A stretch of DNA of 64,000 nucleotides from Microvirga solisilvae (GTDB taxonomy: Bacteria > Pseudomonadota > Alphaproteobacteria > Rhizobiales > Beijerinckiaceae). Position 1 is the stretch's first letter. Each line of letters begins with the position of its first letter. The position numbers and the translations under genes are program-made. Shown one piece after another: positions 30,314 through 39,299 of the stretch. Location of the stretch: contig NZ_JAKUCN010000003.1 in assembly GCF_022808595.1 (NCBI RefSeq), positions 1 to 64,000 of the forward strand. The letters are read 5' to 3'. The notes beneath the pieces were generated by a model that was given only the letters and a program-made list of their open reading frames with translations, had not been told where the DNA came from and searched no databases.

Positions 30314-31567
30314 TTAAGCCGCCAGCAGATCCTTGCCGTCATGCCCCGCAATCGTGGTCGACACGATGGTGCCCTGCGTCACCTCGCCTGCGAAGCGTAC
30401 GAGAGTAAAGCCTTCCGTGCGACCGACCTGGTTGGCTTCGATCAGCACGTTGCGCTGTGCGCCCACCTCTTTGTCGAGATGTTTCAGCAAAGCGGCTTCG
30501 CCCTTCTCGCGCAGGCGGCGAGCACGGTCCTTCACCACGTCACGCGACACTTGAGGCATGCGCGCGGCGGGCGTGCCGGGGCGGGGTGAGAAGGGAAAGA
30601 CGTGGAGATGGGTGAGGCTGCACTCCTCGACGATGTCGAGGGAGCGCGCGAACATCTCTTCGGTTTCCGTCGGGAAGCCTGCGATGATGTCGGCGCCGAA
30701 GACCATGTCGGGGCGAAGGCGCTTCACCTGCTCGCAGAAGGCAATCGCGTCGTCGCGCAGGTGGCGGCGCTTCATGCGCTTGAGGATCATGTCGTCGCCT
30801 GCCTGCAGCGAGAGATGCAGATGCGGCATCAGACGGCTTTCGCTGGCGATGACATCGAGCAGGTCGTCATCGGCTTCCACCGAGTCGATGGAGGAGATGC
30901 GAAGGCGCTCCAGCTCCGGCACATGGCGTAAGATGCTTTTTACCAGCGAGCCGAGCTTCGGCTCTCCGGGCAGGTCCTTGCCGTAGCTCGTGATGTCGAC
31001 GCCGGTGAGCACCACTTCGCGCGAGCCGTGTTCCACGAGGGTGCGCACTTGGCTGACCACTGCGCCCATGGGCACGGAGCGGGAATTTCCGCGGCCATAC
31101 GGAATGATACAGAAGGTGCAGCGGTGATCGCAGCCGTTCTGCACCTGCAGGAAGCCGCGCGTGTGACCGCGCAGGCCGTCGATCAGGTGCATGGCGGTTT
31201 CCTTCACCGCCATGATGTCGTTGACGAGAACTTTTTCCGTGAGGCCCACGCCGAAATCACGCATAGCGCTCCAGGTTTCGGCCTTCATCTTCTCGTGGTT
31301 GCCGAGAACCTGGGAAACCTCCGGCATGGAAGCGAATGTCTCGGGCTCCACCTGCGCGGCGCAGCCCGTCACGATGATGCGGGCATCGGGCTTCTCGCGG
31401 GCAATTCTGCGGATCGACTGACGCGCCTGGCGCGTCGCCTCGGATGTCACCGCGCAGGTATTGACGATGATGACCTCGCCGAGTCCCGCATCCTCCGCGT
31501 GGCGCTGCATGGCCTCGGATTCATAGATGTTGAGGCGGCATCCGAAGGTGACGACCTCGACGCTCAT
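30314..31567 (-). CDS. mtaB: tRNA (N6-threonylcarbamoyladenosine(37)-C2)-methylthiotransferase MtaB
   Basis: A 417-residue radical SAM methylthiotransferase that converts t6A37 to ms2t6A in tRNA. The N-terminal UPF0004 domain carries cluster cysteines (TFGCRLN, NTCAVTSEA, TGCAAQ), the radical SAM motif is CDHRCTFC, and a TRAM-like domain lies at the C-terminus. The sequence FGCRLNIYES marks MtaB rather than MiaB. Its ATG overlaps the dapF stop by 1 nt, so the two are coupled. Confidence 0.94.
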   Translation of the reverse strand: MSVEVVTFGCRLNIYESEAMQRHAEDAGLGEVIIVNTCAVTSEATRQARQSIRRIAREKPDARIIVTGCAAQVEPETFASMPEVSQVLGNHEKMKAETWSAMRDFGVGLTEKVLVNDIMAVKETAMHLIDGLRGHTRGFLQVQNGCDHRCTFCIIPYGRGNSRSVPMGAVVSQVRTLVEHGSREVVLTGVDITSYGKDLPGEPKLGSLVKSILRHVPELERLRISSIDSVEADDDLLDVIASESRLMPHLHLSLQAGDDMILKRMKRRHLRDDAIAFCEQVKRLRPDMVFGADIIAGFPTETEEMFARSLDIVEECSLTHLHVFPFSPRPGTPAARMPQVSRDVVKDRARRLREKGEAALLKHLDKEVGAQRNVLIEANQVGRTEGFTLVRFAGEVTQGTIVSTTIAGHDGKDLLAA

Positions 31568-32451
31568 CAGGCCGCTCCCGCGAACAGGGCAGGGGAGAAG
31601 AAACCTTCGTGCTCGAGCTGCGTCTCGCCGGTCATGAGCACGTGATCGTCACCCTCGCGCCATTCGATCACAAGGTCGCCGCCAGGAAGCGAGATCGTGG
31701 CCTTGCGGTTCGTCAAACCTTTGCGAGCGCCCGCCACCACGGTGGCGCAGGCCGCAGAACCGCAGGCGAGGGTCGCGCCCGCTCCGCGCTCCCAGACGCG
31801 GAGGATGACGTGGCCCGGGCTGACGACCTGAGCAAAGGAGATGTTGGCGCGTTCCGGAAAAACCGGGTCGTGCTCGAAGCGCGAGCCCACAGCCGCGAGA
31901 TCGTAGACTTGCGCATTCTCGACCCAGAAGATCGCATGCGGGTTGCCCATGCTCACAGCCGAAGGGTTCTGCAGTTCCGGATGGTCCGGAATGCGCGTCT
32001 CGACCCGGATCGCGCGGGTATCCGGCTCGAGATCGCGCAAGGGAATCTCGTTCCAGGCCAGGCGCGGCGGGCCCATATCCACGGTAAACACCGTGTCGGA
32101 GACGCGTGTCACGGGCAGAAGGCCGGCCTTGGTTTCGAGGGTCAGGCCCTCATAGGCCGGGCGGCTCATCTGCGGATCGGCGAGCATGGCCCAGGCCACG
32201 CAGCGGGTGCCGTTGCCGCAGGCGCCGGATTCCGAACCGTCCGTGTTGTAGATGCGCATGAAGGCGTCCGTGCCGGGCGAGACCGGGTCGTGCAGCACCA
32301 TCAGCTGGTCGAAATGCGAGCGCGGATCAGCCGCGATGGCGCGTGCCTCAGCCGGGCTCACCACATGGGGGGAGCCGCGCAGGTCCAGCACGGTGATCTC
32401 GTTGCCGAGACCGTTCATCTTGAGGAAACGGTGGTTCGATAAGGCGCTCAT
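31567..32451 (-). CDS. dapF: Diaminopimelate epimerase
   Basis: A 294-residue epimerase interconverting LL- and meso-diaminopimelate for lysine and peptidoglycan synthesis. The two catalytic cysteines lie in [13 protein letters not shown] and [13 protein letters not shown], and the start [10 protein letters not shown] is the family hallmark. ATG 32451 gives that N-terminus; the open frame further upstream is spurious. First gene of a dapF-mtaB pair. Confidence 0.96.
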   Translation of the reverse strand: MSALSNHRFLKMNGLGNEITVLDLRGSPHVVSPAEARAIAADPRSHFDQLMVLHDPVSPGTDAFMRIYNTDGSESGACGNGTRCVAWAMLADPQMSRPAYEGLTLETKAGLLPVTRVSDTVFTVDMGPPRLAWNEIPLRDLEPDTRAIRVETRIPDHPELQNPSAVSMGNPHAIFWVENAQVYDLAAVGSRFEHDPVFPERANISFAQVVSPGHVILRVWERGAGATLACGSAACATVVAGARKGLTNRKATISLPGGDLVIEWREGDDHVLMTGETQLEHEGFFSPALFAGAA

Positions 32452-32612
32452 GGGCCGTATATGGCTCAAAATGCGGAAAATCGCGAGAGGGGCTTTAACC
32501 CTGCTTCCATCCGTCCTCCACAGAAGGGCTGCAATCCCTCGCGACGGAACCAAAAGCCCCTTATGCTCCCGCTCGTCACCCTCTCGTGATTCGAGGCTCA
32601 AGGCACTCTCCC

Positions 32613-33425
32613 ATGCGGCTGCGCTCTTCCCCTCTCGTTCTTCTGCTTGCCCTGTGCTCAAGCGTGGTTGTCGCGCAGACACCCCCTCCGATCAGTCCTG
32701 CTCCGGCAAGCCCCGCGCCTGTGCAAACGGCTCCCGCCCCGGCAGCACCTTCGGAGCCCGCAACGCCTCCGGCATCGACTCCGCAAGCCGATCCGGCTCC
32801 TGCTGCCCAATCCCCTGCAGCCCCGGCAACGCCTGAGACGCCCGCCCAGCCGCCGCAGCCTGCGACCGCACAGCCCGCGCCGAGTACGCCTGCGCCCGTG
32901 ACCCCGGTGCCTGCCGAGCAGACGGCGCGGACCACGCTCTTTCCTAATCCGAACGATCCGACCGGCGTGGAAGAAGGCGTGCTCACTGCCAAGCCCACGG
33001 TCATGTTCACCGGCACGAGCACCTGGGACGAAGCCTTCACCAGCCTCAAGAATGCGATGAGCAAGCTCGATGGCGAGCTGAAGAAGGCGGGTATCGCGCC
33101 TGCAGGCCGCCCGATCGCGATCTTCGTCGACACCGACGACAACGGCTTCAAGTTCGAGGCCATGATCCCGATCGCGCAGGCACCCGAGGGCAAGACCGAG
33201 CTGACCCCCGAGGTCAAGTTCGGCAAGACGCCGGAGGGCAAGGCCTTCCGCTTCGTGCACAAGGATGCCTATGACGAGATCGACGGCACCTACGAGACGA
33301 TCACTGCCTATCTCGACATCAAGGAAATCGTCGCCAAGGACGCCTTCATCGAGGAATATGTGAGCGATTTCACGGATGCGCAGGACACCAATTTCGAGGT
33401 GAACATCTACGTGCAGCCGAAGTGA
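32613..33425 (+). CDS. Secreted GyrI-like (AraC effector-binding fold) protein with Pro/Ala-rich linker
   Basis: A 270-residue exported protein from ATG 32613: signal peptide ending VVVAQ, then about 85 residues of Pro/Ala/Thr-rich low-complexity linker. A globular domain of about 150 residues follows, with features of the GyrI-like/AraC effector-binding fold ([39 protein letters not shown]). Such domains bind small molecules; here it would act in the periplasm, perhaps tethered through the flexible linker. Ligand unknown. Confidence 0.75.
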   Translation: MRLRSSPLVLLLALCSSVVVAQTPPPISPAPASPAPVQTAPAPAAPSEPATPPASTPQADPAPAAQSPAAPATPETPAQPPQPATAQPAPSTPAPVTPVPAEQTARTTLFPNPNDPTGVEEGVLTAKPTVMFTGTSTWDEAFTSLKNAMSKLDGELKKAGIAPAGRPIAIFVDTDDNGFKFEAMIPIAQAPEGKTELTPEVKFGKTPEGKAFRFVHKDAYDEIDGTYETITAYLDIKEIVAKDAFIEEYVSDFTDAQDTNFEVNIYVQPK

Positions 33426-33512
33426 CGGACCTCTGGACCCGTCACTCTGTTGCGAATAGTTTCCCGCGATGAGTCGAGCCTTTGTCGGCTCACACCTTTG
33501 ACGGGAAACATC

Positions 33513-34103
33513 ATGCGAAAAGCCGTTTCGTCAGCAATAGCCCTTCTGATCCTCGCAGAAGCGCTTGCCGCCGGTTCCGCCGCGCGGGCCGAAACAGGAT
33601 GCCATGAAAGCTCCGATTATCTCGTCGTCGAGCGGAGCCGGGACGATGGGTTCGCGGATTTCCTCGTGCGGAAAAAGACGGCTTCCTCCACCCGGATCGC
33701 ATGCGCCTTCTCGCCCCAGCCGAAGGATTTCAGGCCGAAGGAAAGCAAGCCCTACGGCTTTTCGTTCGTGGCCTTGAGCGGGCGCCATCTGGCACTCGAG
33801 ATCAGCGACACCAATGGAACGCAGGTGCCGCGGGTCAGGATCTACGATCTCGACAAGCAGTCCGTCCTTCAGGACATCGAGGATGTCTTCGAGATCGGTG
33901 AAGAGGCCTCGGAGAAAGGGTTCGATTTCTGGGTCGGCTCAAAGACCGAGCCGACCAAGGAAAACTGCCCCGATTACGCGGAAGAGATTGGCGCAGAATC
34001 CTCCGAGAGCCAGATCGTCCTTCTGCAAAAGGCGACATTCGACTTCGCCTCCCTGAAAGTCGTCGACAGCACGGAGATGAAATGCGTGAGCTGGGCGGAC
34101 TGA
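33513..34103 (+). CDS. Secreted four-cysteine protein, paralogue A
   Basis: A 196-residue protein of unknown function with signal peptide (MRKAVSSAIALLILAEALAAGSAARA). The mature part shares with the protein at 34819 the pattern C-x-SSDYLVV...RDDGF...LVRK, C-F, VALSG-LAL, D-N-PRV-I-DL, GF-FW, NCP-YA, KxTFxFAS and a final Cys. Four conserved cysteines suggest two disulfides. ATG 33513 follows GGGAAA. The last 22 bp overlap the HAD phosphatase gene, so they are coupled. I do not recognise the family. Confidence 0.75.
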   Translation: MRKAVSSAIALLILAEALAAGSAARAETGCHESSDYLVVERSRDDGFADFLVRKKTASSTRIACAFSPQPKDFRPKESKPYGFSFVALSGRHLALEISDTNGTQVPRVRIYDLDKQSVLQDIEDVFEIGEEASEKGFDFWVGSKTEPTKENCPDYAEEIGAESSESQIVLLQKATFDFASLKVVDSTEMKCVSWAD

Positions 34104-34777
34104 ATCGCATCGCTCTCTTCGATCTCGACGGGACGCTGACGGACCCGAAGACGGGCATCACCCGCTGCATTCAGTATGCTCTCGACCGGCTGGGACGCCC
34201 CGTGCCTGACACGGAAGAGCTGACCTGGATGATCGGCCCACCTTTGCTCGCAAGCTTCACGAAGCTTCTGGGCGATGCGGAGGAGGCGGTCGAGGCCTTG
34301 CGGCTCTACCGCGAGCGCTTCAGCGAGGTCGGACTGTTCGAGAACGAGGTCTATCCCGGGATTCCTGCTGTTCTCGAAACCCTGCAGAAGGCCGATCTTC
34401 GCCTCTTTGTCGCGACCTCCAAGCCTCATGTCTACGCGCGGCGCATTATCGAGCATTTCGGCCTGACGCGGTTCTTTCAAGAAATTTACGGCTCCGAGCT
34501 CGACAACCGCAATGCCGACAAGCGTGATCTCATCCGACACATTCTCGATCAAGAACGCTTCGATCCGGCCCAGGCCGTCATGATCGGCGACCGGGAGCAC
34601 GATGCTATCGGTGCGCGGGCCAACGGCATCGCCAGCATCGGCGTGACCTGGGGCTACGGATCACGCCAGGAGCTTCTGGAATCCGGGGTGGCCTGCCTTG
34701 TGGATCGGCCCAGTGATCTCGTGGAGCAGATTCCGACCCTTACGCCCACCATGGCTCATCCTGCTGCCAGGGCTTGA
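34082..34777 (+). CDS. HAD-superfamily hydrolase, phosphoglycolate phosphatase-like
   Basis: A 231-residue HAD phosphatase. Motif I is FDLDGTLTDP (nucleophile Asp), motif II is the Thr/Ser in VATSKP, motif III Lys lies in NADKRDLI, and motif IV is MIGDREHDAIGA. The helical cap follows motif I (class C1), as in Gph/PpaX/YjjG-type phosphatases of small phosphate esters. It starts inside the preceding secreted-protein gene and sits between two paralogues; the reason for this pairing is not apparent. Confidence 0.88.
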   Translation: MRELGGLNRIALFDLDGTLTDPKTGITRCIQYALDRLGRPVPDTEELTWMIGPPLLASFTKLLGDAEEAVEALRLYRERFSEVGLFENEVYPGIPAVLETLQKADLRLFVATSKPHVYARRIIEHFGLTRFFQEIYGSELDNRNADKRDLIRHILDQERFDPAQAVMIGDREHDAIGARANGIASIGVTWGYGSRQELLESGVACLVDRPSDLVEQIPTLTPTMAHPAARA

Positions 34778-34818
34778 GAGGCATTCAAGCAGCGCCCAGC
34801 CATTTCAATGGAAATATC

Positions 34819-35487
34819 ATGCTGAAATTACTCTCGCCCGCAGCGATCCTTTTAGTGCTGGTCGAAATAGTTTCGCCCGCTTTCGCCGAGGCACCCAAAC
34901 CTTCAGTGGCCAAAAGAGTTGGAACTGCCGTGGCCAAGAAAGCCGCGTCCATTTTCAGCAAGAATGGCCGGGTAAGCTGTCATTCGAATTCCGATTATCT
35001 TGTTGTGACGGAGACACGGGATGACGGGTTTGAGCGCATCCTCGTGAGAAAAGCGGTTCTCTCGGCCAAGAAACCTCTCTGCGTCTTCCAGACCGGACCT
35101 GAGGATTGGGTGCTTGACGAGCCCGCCCCAGCCGGTTTGAACGTCGTCGCGTTGAGTGGACATTCACTTGCGCTCAAGATCTTCGATCCGAATGATATTC
35201 ATCTGCCGCGTGTGCAGATCCTGGATTTGAAAGAGCGGAAGGTCGCGCAGGAAATTCCGGGGATTTTCGAGATGGACATGTCCGATGTTTCCCCATCAGG
35301 ATTTGTCTTCTGGCGCGATACCGGCCTCCCGGTGACCAGGGACAATTGCCCGGAATATGCCGATCAGGCCGAGGACGAAGATTCCGCGATAGGTGTTCCT
35401 CGCGTGCTCCGGAAATCGACCTTCAGCTTCGCATCGCAAAAGATCACCGAGGCGACGGAGACCTGGTGTCTGCTCGACGTGGACTGA
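34819..35487 (+). CDS. Secreted four-cysteine protein, paralogue B
   Basis: A 222-residue protein with signal peptide ending SPAFAEA, starting at ATG 34819. It carries a Lys/Ala-rich stretch (VAKRVGTAVAKKAASIF) absent from paralogue A, then the shared core: CHSNSDYLVV, RDDGFERILVRK, C-F-GP, VALSGHSLALKI, LPRVQILDLK, GFVFW, NCPEYA, KSTFSFASQK and a C-terminal Cys. Function unknown; the shared cysteines suggest a disulfide-bonded periplasmic or extracellular domain. About 40 nt separate it from the HAD gene. Confidence 0.75.
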   Translation: MLKLLSPAAILLVLVEIVSPAFAEAPKPSVAKRVGTAVAKKAASIFSKNGRVSCHSNSDYLVVTETRDDGFERILVRKAVLSAKKPLCVFQTGPEDWVLDEPAPAGLNVVALSGHSLALKIFDPNDIHLPRVQILDLKERKVAQEIPGIFEMDMSDVSPSGFVFWRDTGLPVTRDNCPEYADQAEDEDSAIGVPRVLRKSTFSFASQKITEATETWCLLDVD

Positions 35488-35502
35488 CGGGGTTGCACCT
35501 CG

Positions 35503-36576
35503 TCAAAGGGACAGGCTCGACGCGCTCCACGCCTCGCCCGGCCGCAAGGGCTTGAACCGCTCCGGTGCAATCTCCGCCGCCTGCAACGCCGTCGCCAGCT
35601 CCACCGGTGGTTCGTCGACACCCTCGTTGGTCAGGCGGAACGTGCCCCAATGATGGCCGAGCGCTTGCTGCGGCTCGATGATGTTGAACACCTTCACCGC
35701 ATCCTCCGGGTTCATGTGCTGCGGCTCCATGAACCAGCGCGGCTCGTAGGCCCCTATGGGCAGATGTGCGAGGCGGATCGCGCCGAAGCGCTCGCGCACC
35801 GCATGAAAGATCTTGCCGTCGCCGAAACCCGTATCGCCGATGTGGTAGATCGTGCCCTCAGGGGTGGTGAGGACGAAGGCGCACCACAGCGCCATGCGCC
35901 GGTCGTTGATGCCGCGCGCGGACCAGTGGTAGGCAGGCTCCACATGCACGGTGACGCCGCGTCCAATATCGACCGAACCGCCCCAGTCCCGCGTCTCGAC
36001 GGAGATGTCCGGGTGCGCGGCGTTGATGACCGCATCGTTGCCCAGCGGCGCGATGACGCGCGGCTTATGCGTCTGCCAGAGGCGGCCTAAGGTTTCGATG
36101 TCGAGATGGTCGTAATGGTTATGAGTGATCAGCACCGCATGGATCGGCGGCAGATCCTCGAAACGGATACCAGGCGCATTGACCCGCTTCGGCCCTGAGA
36201 ACGAGACCGGGCTCGCCCGTTCCGAGAAGACCGGATCGGTGAGAATGTTGAGCCCCGCTACCTGGATCAGGAAGGAGGCATGGCCGATGAGCACCGCGCG
36301 CAGGCCTGCCACTTCAGCCGGGGGCTTATCCTGAAAAGGGCTGGGAAAGCTCTCGGGCCAGTCCTTGCGCCCGCCACCGAGCTGCCAGCGCAGCAATTCG
36401 GCAAAACCTTTGTCCTGCGGCTGATTGGGCGAAAAGAACCGGACCCCGTCGAAATGGTCGCTCACGGGACCCTGGTAATAGCGGTTCGTGGCGCGGGCGG
36501 CAGCCATCCAGCCGAAGATACCGGTGGCGGCGACGGCAGGAAAACCTAAGGCTTTGAGGAGAGTGCGGCGGTTCAT
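35503..36576 (-). CDS. MBL-fold metal-dependent hydrolase (UlaG/NAPE-PLD-like)
   Basis: A 357-residue protein starting MNRRTLLKALGFPAVAA, a possible Tat or lipid-free signal sequence. The metallo-beta-lactamase zinc motif is ITHNHYDHLD, with further ligands in YHIGDTGFGD and LGHHWGTF. The length and LIGHASFLIQ...DPVFSERASP pattern resemble NAPE-PLD/UlaG-type hydrolases. Substrate is unknown. It ends 15 bases from the convergent secreted paralogue B. Confidence 0.85.
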   Translation of the reverse strand: MNRRTLLKALGFPAVAATGIFGWMAAARATNRYYQGPVSDHFDGVRFFSPNQPQDKGFAELLRWQLGGGRKDWPESFPSPFQDKPPAEVAGLRAVLIGHASFLIQVAGLNILTDPVFSERASPVSFSGPKRVNAPGIRFEDLPPIHAVLITHNHYDHLDIETLGRLWQTHKPRVIAPLGNDAVINAAHPDISVETRDWGGSVDIGRGVTVHVEPAYHWSARGINDRRMALWCAFVLTTPEGTIYHIGDTGFGDGKIFHAVRERFGAIRLAHLPIGAYEPRWFMEPQHMNPEDAVKVFNIIEPQQALGHHWGTFRLTNEGVDEPPVELATALQAAEIAPERFKPLRPGEAWSASSLSL

Positions 36577-36667
36577 CGGGGTCTTTTCTGCAAGCGGAGC
36601 CTTTAAGCATGGTGATGGCCGGTTTGACAGGCAAGACCCGGAAAGCTGAGGCTTTTCCGCTCTTTTC

Positions 36668-36824
36668 TTGACTCTGCGCCCCCTTTCCTCTATCGCCTGA
36701 CCGCAAATCTGTAGAGCGAGCCCTTATGAGCCGCCGACCAGCCCGAGAGGCTGGAGGTCAACGTCCGACAGCGCGATGCGCCCTCGGGCGCGCTTTCATT
36801 TGGGTTTCGCGTTGGGAATGGTGA
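36668..36824 (+). promoter_or_regulatory. Promoter and structured leader with a 32-codon open frame ahead of the metal-binding protein and ffh
   Basis: TTGACT at 36668-36673, 17 bases, then TATCGC at 36691-36696 gives a plausible sigma-70 promoter. The leader contains a hairpin GACCAGCC...GGCTGGAGGTC near 36737-36763 and a GC-rich hairpin AGCGCG...CGCGCT followed by TTCATTT near 36770-36798. An ATG at 36726 opens a 32-codon frame ending WVSRWEW, 3 nt before the next gene. It may be a translated leader or only chance. Confidence 0.4.
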
Positions 36825-36827
36825 CGG

Positions 36828-37043
36828 ATGTCGAAAGACACATTGCGCATCGAGGACGCGGTCAACGAGACCTGCCCGTGGTCGGGAAAGCCGATCACGG
36901 CGGATTCGCTCACCCTCTATCGCGGCGAGGTGGTCGGCTTCTGCAATCCCGGCTGCCGCGATAAGTTCGAGGCGGCGATCAACCAGTTTGAAAAGGCCAT
37001 CGCGGATCGCGATGTACCACTCATTGCAAAAGGAATTGAGTGA
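36828..37043 (+). CDS. Small cysteine-containing metal-binding-like protein preceding ffh
   Basis: A 71-residue protein with a CPWSGKPI...VVGFCNPGCRDKFEAA pattern. Three cysteines and the FCNPGC turn resemble YHS/TRASH-type treble-clef metal-binding modules. Similar small proteins in relatives are sometimes labelled glutathione S-transferase, which the sequence does not support. It overlaps the region immediately upstream of ffh (3 nt gap to its ATG), so it is probably co-transcribed with the SRP GTPase gene. Role unknown. Confidence 0.7.
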   Translation: MSKDTLRIEDAVNETCPWSGKPITADSLTLYRGEVVGFCNPGCRDKFEAAINQFEKAIADRDVPLIAKGIE

Positions 37044-37045
37044 TC

Positions 37046-38590
37046 ATGTTCGAAGGCCTTTCCGATAAACTTTCCAACATCCTGAACACCCTCACGCGCC
37101 GCGGCGCGCTGACGGAAGAGGATGTGAACGCCGCCCTTCGCGAAGTCCGCCGCGCGCTGCTTGAGGCCGACGTGGCGCTCGAAGTCGTGCGTTCCTTCAC
37201 GGACAAGGTGCGCGCCCGCGCGGTCGGTGCGGAAGTCATCAAGTCGGTCTCCCCCGGCCAGCAGGTGGTGAAGATCGTCCACGACCAGCTCGTGGAAATG
37301 CTGGGCTCGGACGCGGAGGTCATCAGCCTCAACGCGGTTCCGCCCGTCGGCATCCTGATGGTCGGCCTGCAGGGTTCGGGTAAGACGACCACCACCGCCA
37401 AGATTGCCAAGCGCCTCACCGATCGCGAGAACCGCAAGGTTCTCATGGCCTCGCTCGATACGCGCCGTCCGGCGGCGATGGAGCAGCTCGCCGTGCTCGG
37501 CAAGCAGGTGGGCGTGGATACGCTTCCCATCGTGGCGGGCCAGTCGGCGGTGCAGATCGCGCAGCGCGCCATGGAGGCTGCGCGCCTCGGCGGTTACGAC
37601 GTGGTGATGCTCGACACCGCGGGCCGCGTCACTGTGGACGAGGCGCTGATGGTGGAAGCAGCCGATGTGCGCGCCGCCACCAACCCGCACGAGGTTCTGC
37701 TCGTCGCCGATGCGCTTACCGGTCAGGACGCGGTCAACACCGCGCGCGCCTTCGACGAGCGCCTCGGCGTCACCGGCATCGTGCTGACCCGTATGGACGG
37801 TGATGCGCGCGGCGGTGCCTCGCTGTCGATGCGCGCCGTCACCGGCAAGCCGATCAAGCTCATCGGTACGGGCGAAAAGGTCGATGCGCTGGAGGAATTC
37901 CATCCAAGCCGCGTCGCCAACCGCATCCTCGGCATGGGCGACATCGTCTCGCTGGTCGAGAAGGCCGCCGAAAACTTCGATGCCGCGCAGGCCCAGCGCA
38001 TGGCCGAGAAGATGCGCAAGGGCAAGTTCGACCTGGAAGATCTGCGCGATCAGCTCTCCCAGATGGAAAAGCTCGGTGGTCTTGGTGGTCTCATGGGCAT
38101 GCTGCCCGGCGTCGCCAAGATGAAGTCACAGCTCGAGAACGCCAATCTTGATGACCGAGTCATCAAGCGCCAGCGCGCCATCATCGATTCCATGACGCCC
38201 GCCGAGCGCCGCAATCCGGATATCCTGAAGGCCTCGCGCAAGAAGCGCATTGCTGCCGGTGCCGGCGCGAAGGTCGAGGAGATCAACAAGCTCCTCAAGA
38301 TGCACCGCCAGATGGCCGACATGATGAAGATGATGGGCGGCGGCAAAGGCAAGGGCATGGCCGGCCAGCTCGGCAAGATGTTCGGTCTCGGCGGCGGTAT
38401 GCCCCAGCCGACGCCGGAGCAGATCGAGGCGCTGCAGAAGCAGATGGGCGGCAAGCTCCCCGATTTCCCGGGCACGGGTGCGGGCGGCCTTCCGCCCATG
38501 CCGAAGGGTGTTCCCGGCCTACCGGGCCTTGGACCGAAGATGCCGGGTCTGCCCGGCATCGGCGGGTTCCCGTTCGGGAAGAAGAAGTAA
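37046..38590 (+). CDS. ffh: Signal recognition particle protein (SRP54)
   Basis: A 514-residue SRP GTPase. N domain at the start (FEGLSDKLSNILNTLTRRGALTEEDV), G domain with GLQGSGKTTTTAKIAKRL, DTRRPAA, DTAGR and TRMDGDARGGA, and a methionine-rich M domain (MHRQMADMMKMMGGGKGKGM) that binds signal peptides and 4.5S RNA. The C-terminal tail is Pro/Gly-rich. ATG 37046 is chosen for AAAAGGAA upstream; a GTG at 37040 is possible. First of ffh-aroQ-rpsP-rimM-trmD. Confidence 0.97.
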   Translation: MFEGLSDKLSNILNTLTRRGALTEEDVNAALREVRRALLEADVALEVVRSFTDKVRARAVGAEVIKSVSPGQQVVKIVHDQLVEMLGSDAEVISLNAVPPVGILMVGLQGSGKTTTTAKIAKRLTDRENRKVLMASLDTRRPAAMEQLAVLGKQVGVDTLPIVAGQSAVQIAQRAMEAARLGGYDVVMLDTAGRVTVDEALMVEAADVRAATNPHEVLLVADALTGQDAVNTARAFDERLGVTGIVLTRMDGDARGGASLSMRAVTGKPIKLIGTGEKVDALEEFHPSRVANRILGMGDIVSLVEKAAENFDAAQAQRMAEKMRKGKFDLEDLRDQLSQMEKLGGLGGLMGMLPGVAKMKSQLENANLDDRVIKRQRAIIDSMTPAERRNPDILKASRKKRIAAGAGAKVEEINKLLKMHRQMADMMKMMGGGKGKGMAGQLGKMFGLGGGMPQPTPEQIEALQKQMGGKLPDFPGTGAGGLPPMPKGVPGLPGLGPKMPGLPGIGGFPFGKKK

Positions 38591-38596
38591 GCGACG

Positions 38597-38920
38597 ATGT
38601 CAGCTGTGATGCACCATACGAGCGAAGCGAGCGCTGAATTGCAGCGCCTGCGCGACTCCATCGACAATCTCGATGCGGTGCTCGTTCACACGCTGGCAGA
38701 GCGTTTCAAATACACGCAGAAAGTAGGCGAGCTCAAAGCACAGCACAGCCTGCCGCCTGCCGATCCCATCCGCGAGGCAACGCAGATCAAACGTCTGCGC
38801 TCCCTTGCAGAGACTGCGAAGCTCGATCCCGACTTCGCTGAAAAGTTCTTGGCCTTCATCGTCAAGGAAGTCATCCGCCATCATGAAGCGATCAGCACGG
38901 CTGGCGGTCTGAAAAACTAG
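38597..38920 (+). CDS. Chorismate mutase, AroQ class
   Basis: A 107-residue all-helical AroQ-type chorismate mutase that turns chorismate into prephenate for Phe/Tyr synthesis. Conserved active-site elements are LRDSIDNLDAVLVHTLAERF (Arg near the start), KYTQKVGELKAQ (Lys) and the C-terminal FIVKEVIRHHEAI. It starts 6 nt after ffh and is followed by rpsP, a standard gene order in Hyphomicrobiales. Confidence 0.92.
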   Translation: MSAVMHHTSEASAELQRLRDSIDNLDAVLVHTLAERFKYTQKVGELKAQHSLPPADPIREATQIKRLRSLAETAKLDPDFAEKFLAFIVKEVIRHHEAISTAGGLKN

Positions 38921-38940
38921 AAGCTACTTAGGAGAAAACC

Positions 38941-39294
38941 ATGTCCCTCAAGATCCGTCTTACCCGTGGTGGTGCGAAGAAGCGTCCCTACTACCGCATC
39001 GTTGTTGCCGACTCGCGCTCCCCGCGCGATGGCCGTTTCATCGAGAAGGTCGGCACCTACGACCCGATGAAGCCGAAGGATGACGCGACCCGCGTGACCC
39101 TCGAGATCGAGAAGATCAAGGCTTGGCTCGCCAAGGGCGCCCAGCCGACCGACCGCGTCCTGCGCTTCCTCGATGCCGCTGGCCTCCTGAAGCGTACGGC
39201 CCGCAACAACCCGCAGAAGGCTGTCCCGGGCAAGAAGGCGACCGAGCGCGCTGAAGCCAAGGCCGCTTCGGCTGGCGAAGGCGAGGCTGCCTAA
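38941..39294 (+). CDS. rpsP: 30S ribosomal protein S16
   Basis: A 117-residue S16: the [42 protein letters not shown]-terminus is diagnostic (residues 2-43, shown in part), with an Ala-rich C-terminal extension common in alphaproteobacteria. TAGGAGAA precedes the ATG. rimM starts 5 nt after its stop. Confidence 0.97.
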   Translation: MSLKIRLTRGGAKKRPYYRIVVADSRSPRDGRFIEKVGTYDPMKPKDDATRVTLEIEKIKAWLAKGAQPTDRVLRFLDAAGLLKRTARNNPQKAVPGKKATERAEAKAASAGEGEAA

Positions 39295-39299
39295 GCACT

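Noticed and set aside
36726-36824. Tryptophan-type attenuation leader peptide
   Set aside because: The WVSRWEW end suggested it, but the genes downstream have nothing to do with tryptophan; kept only as a possible leader frame.
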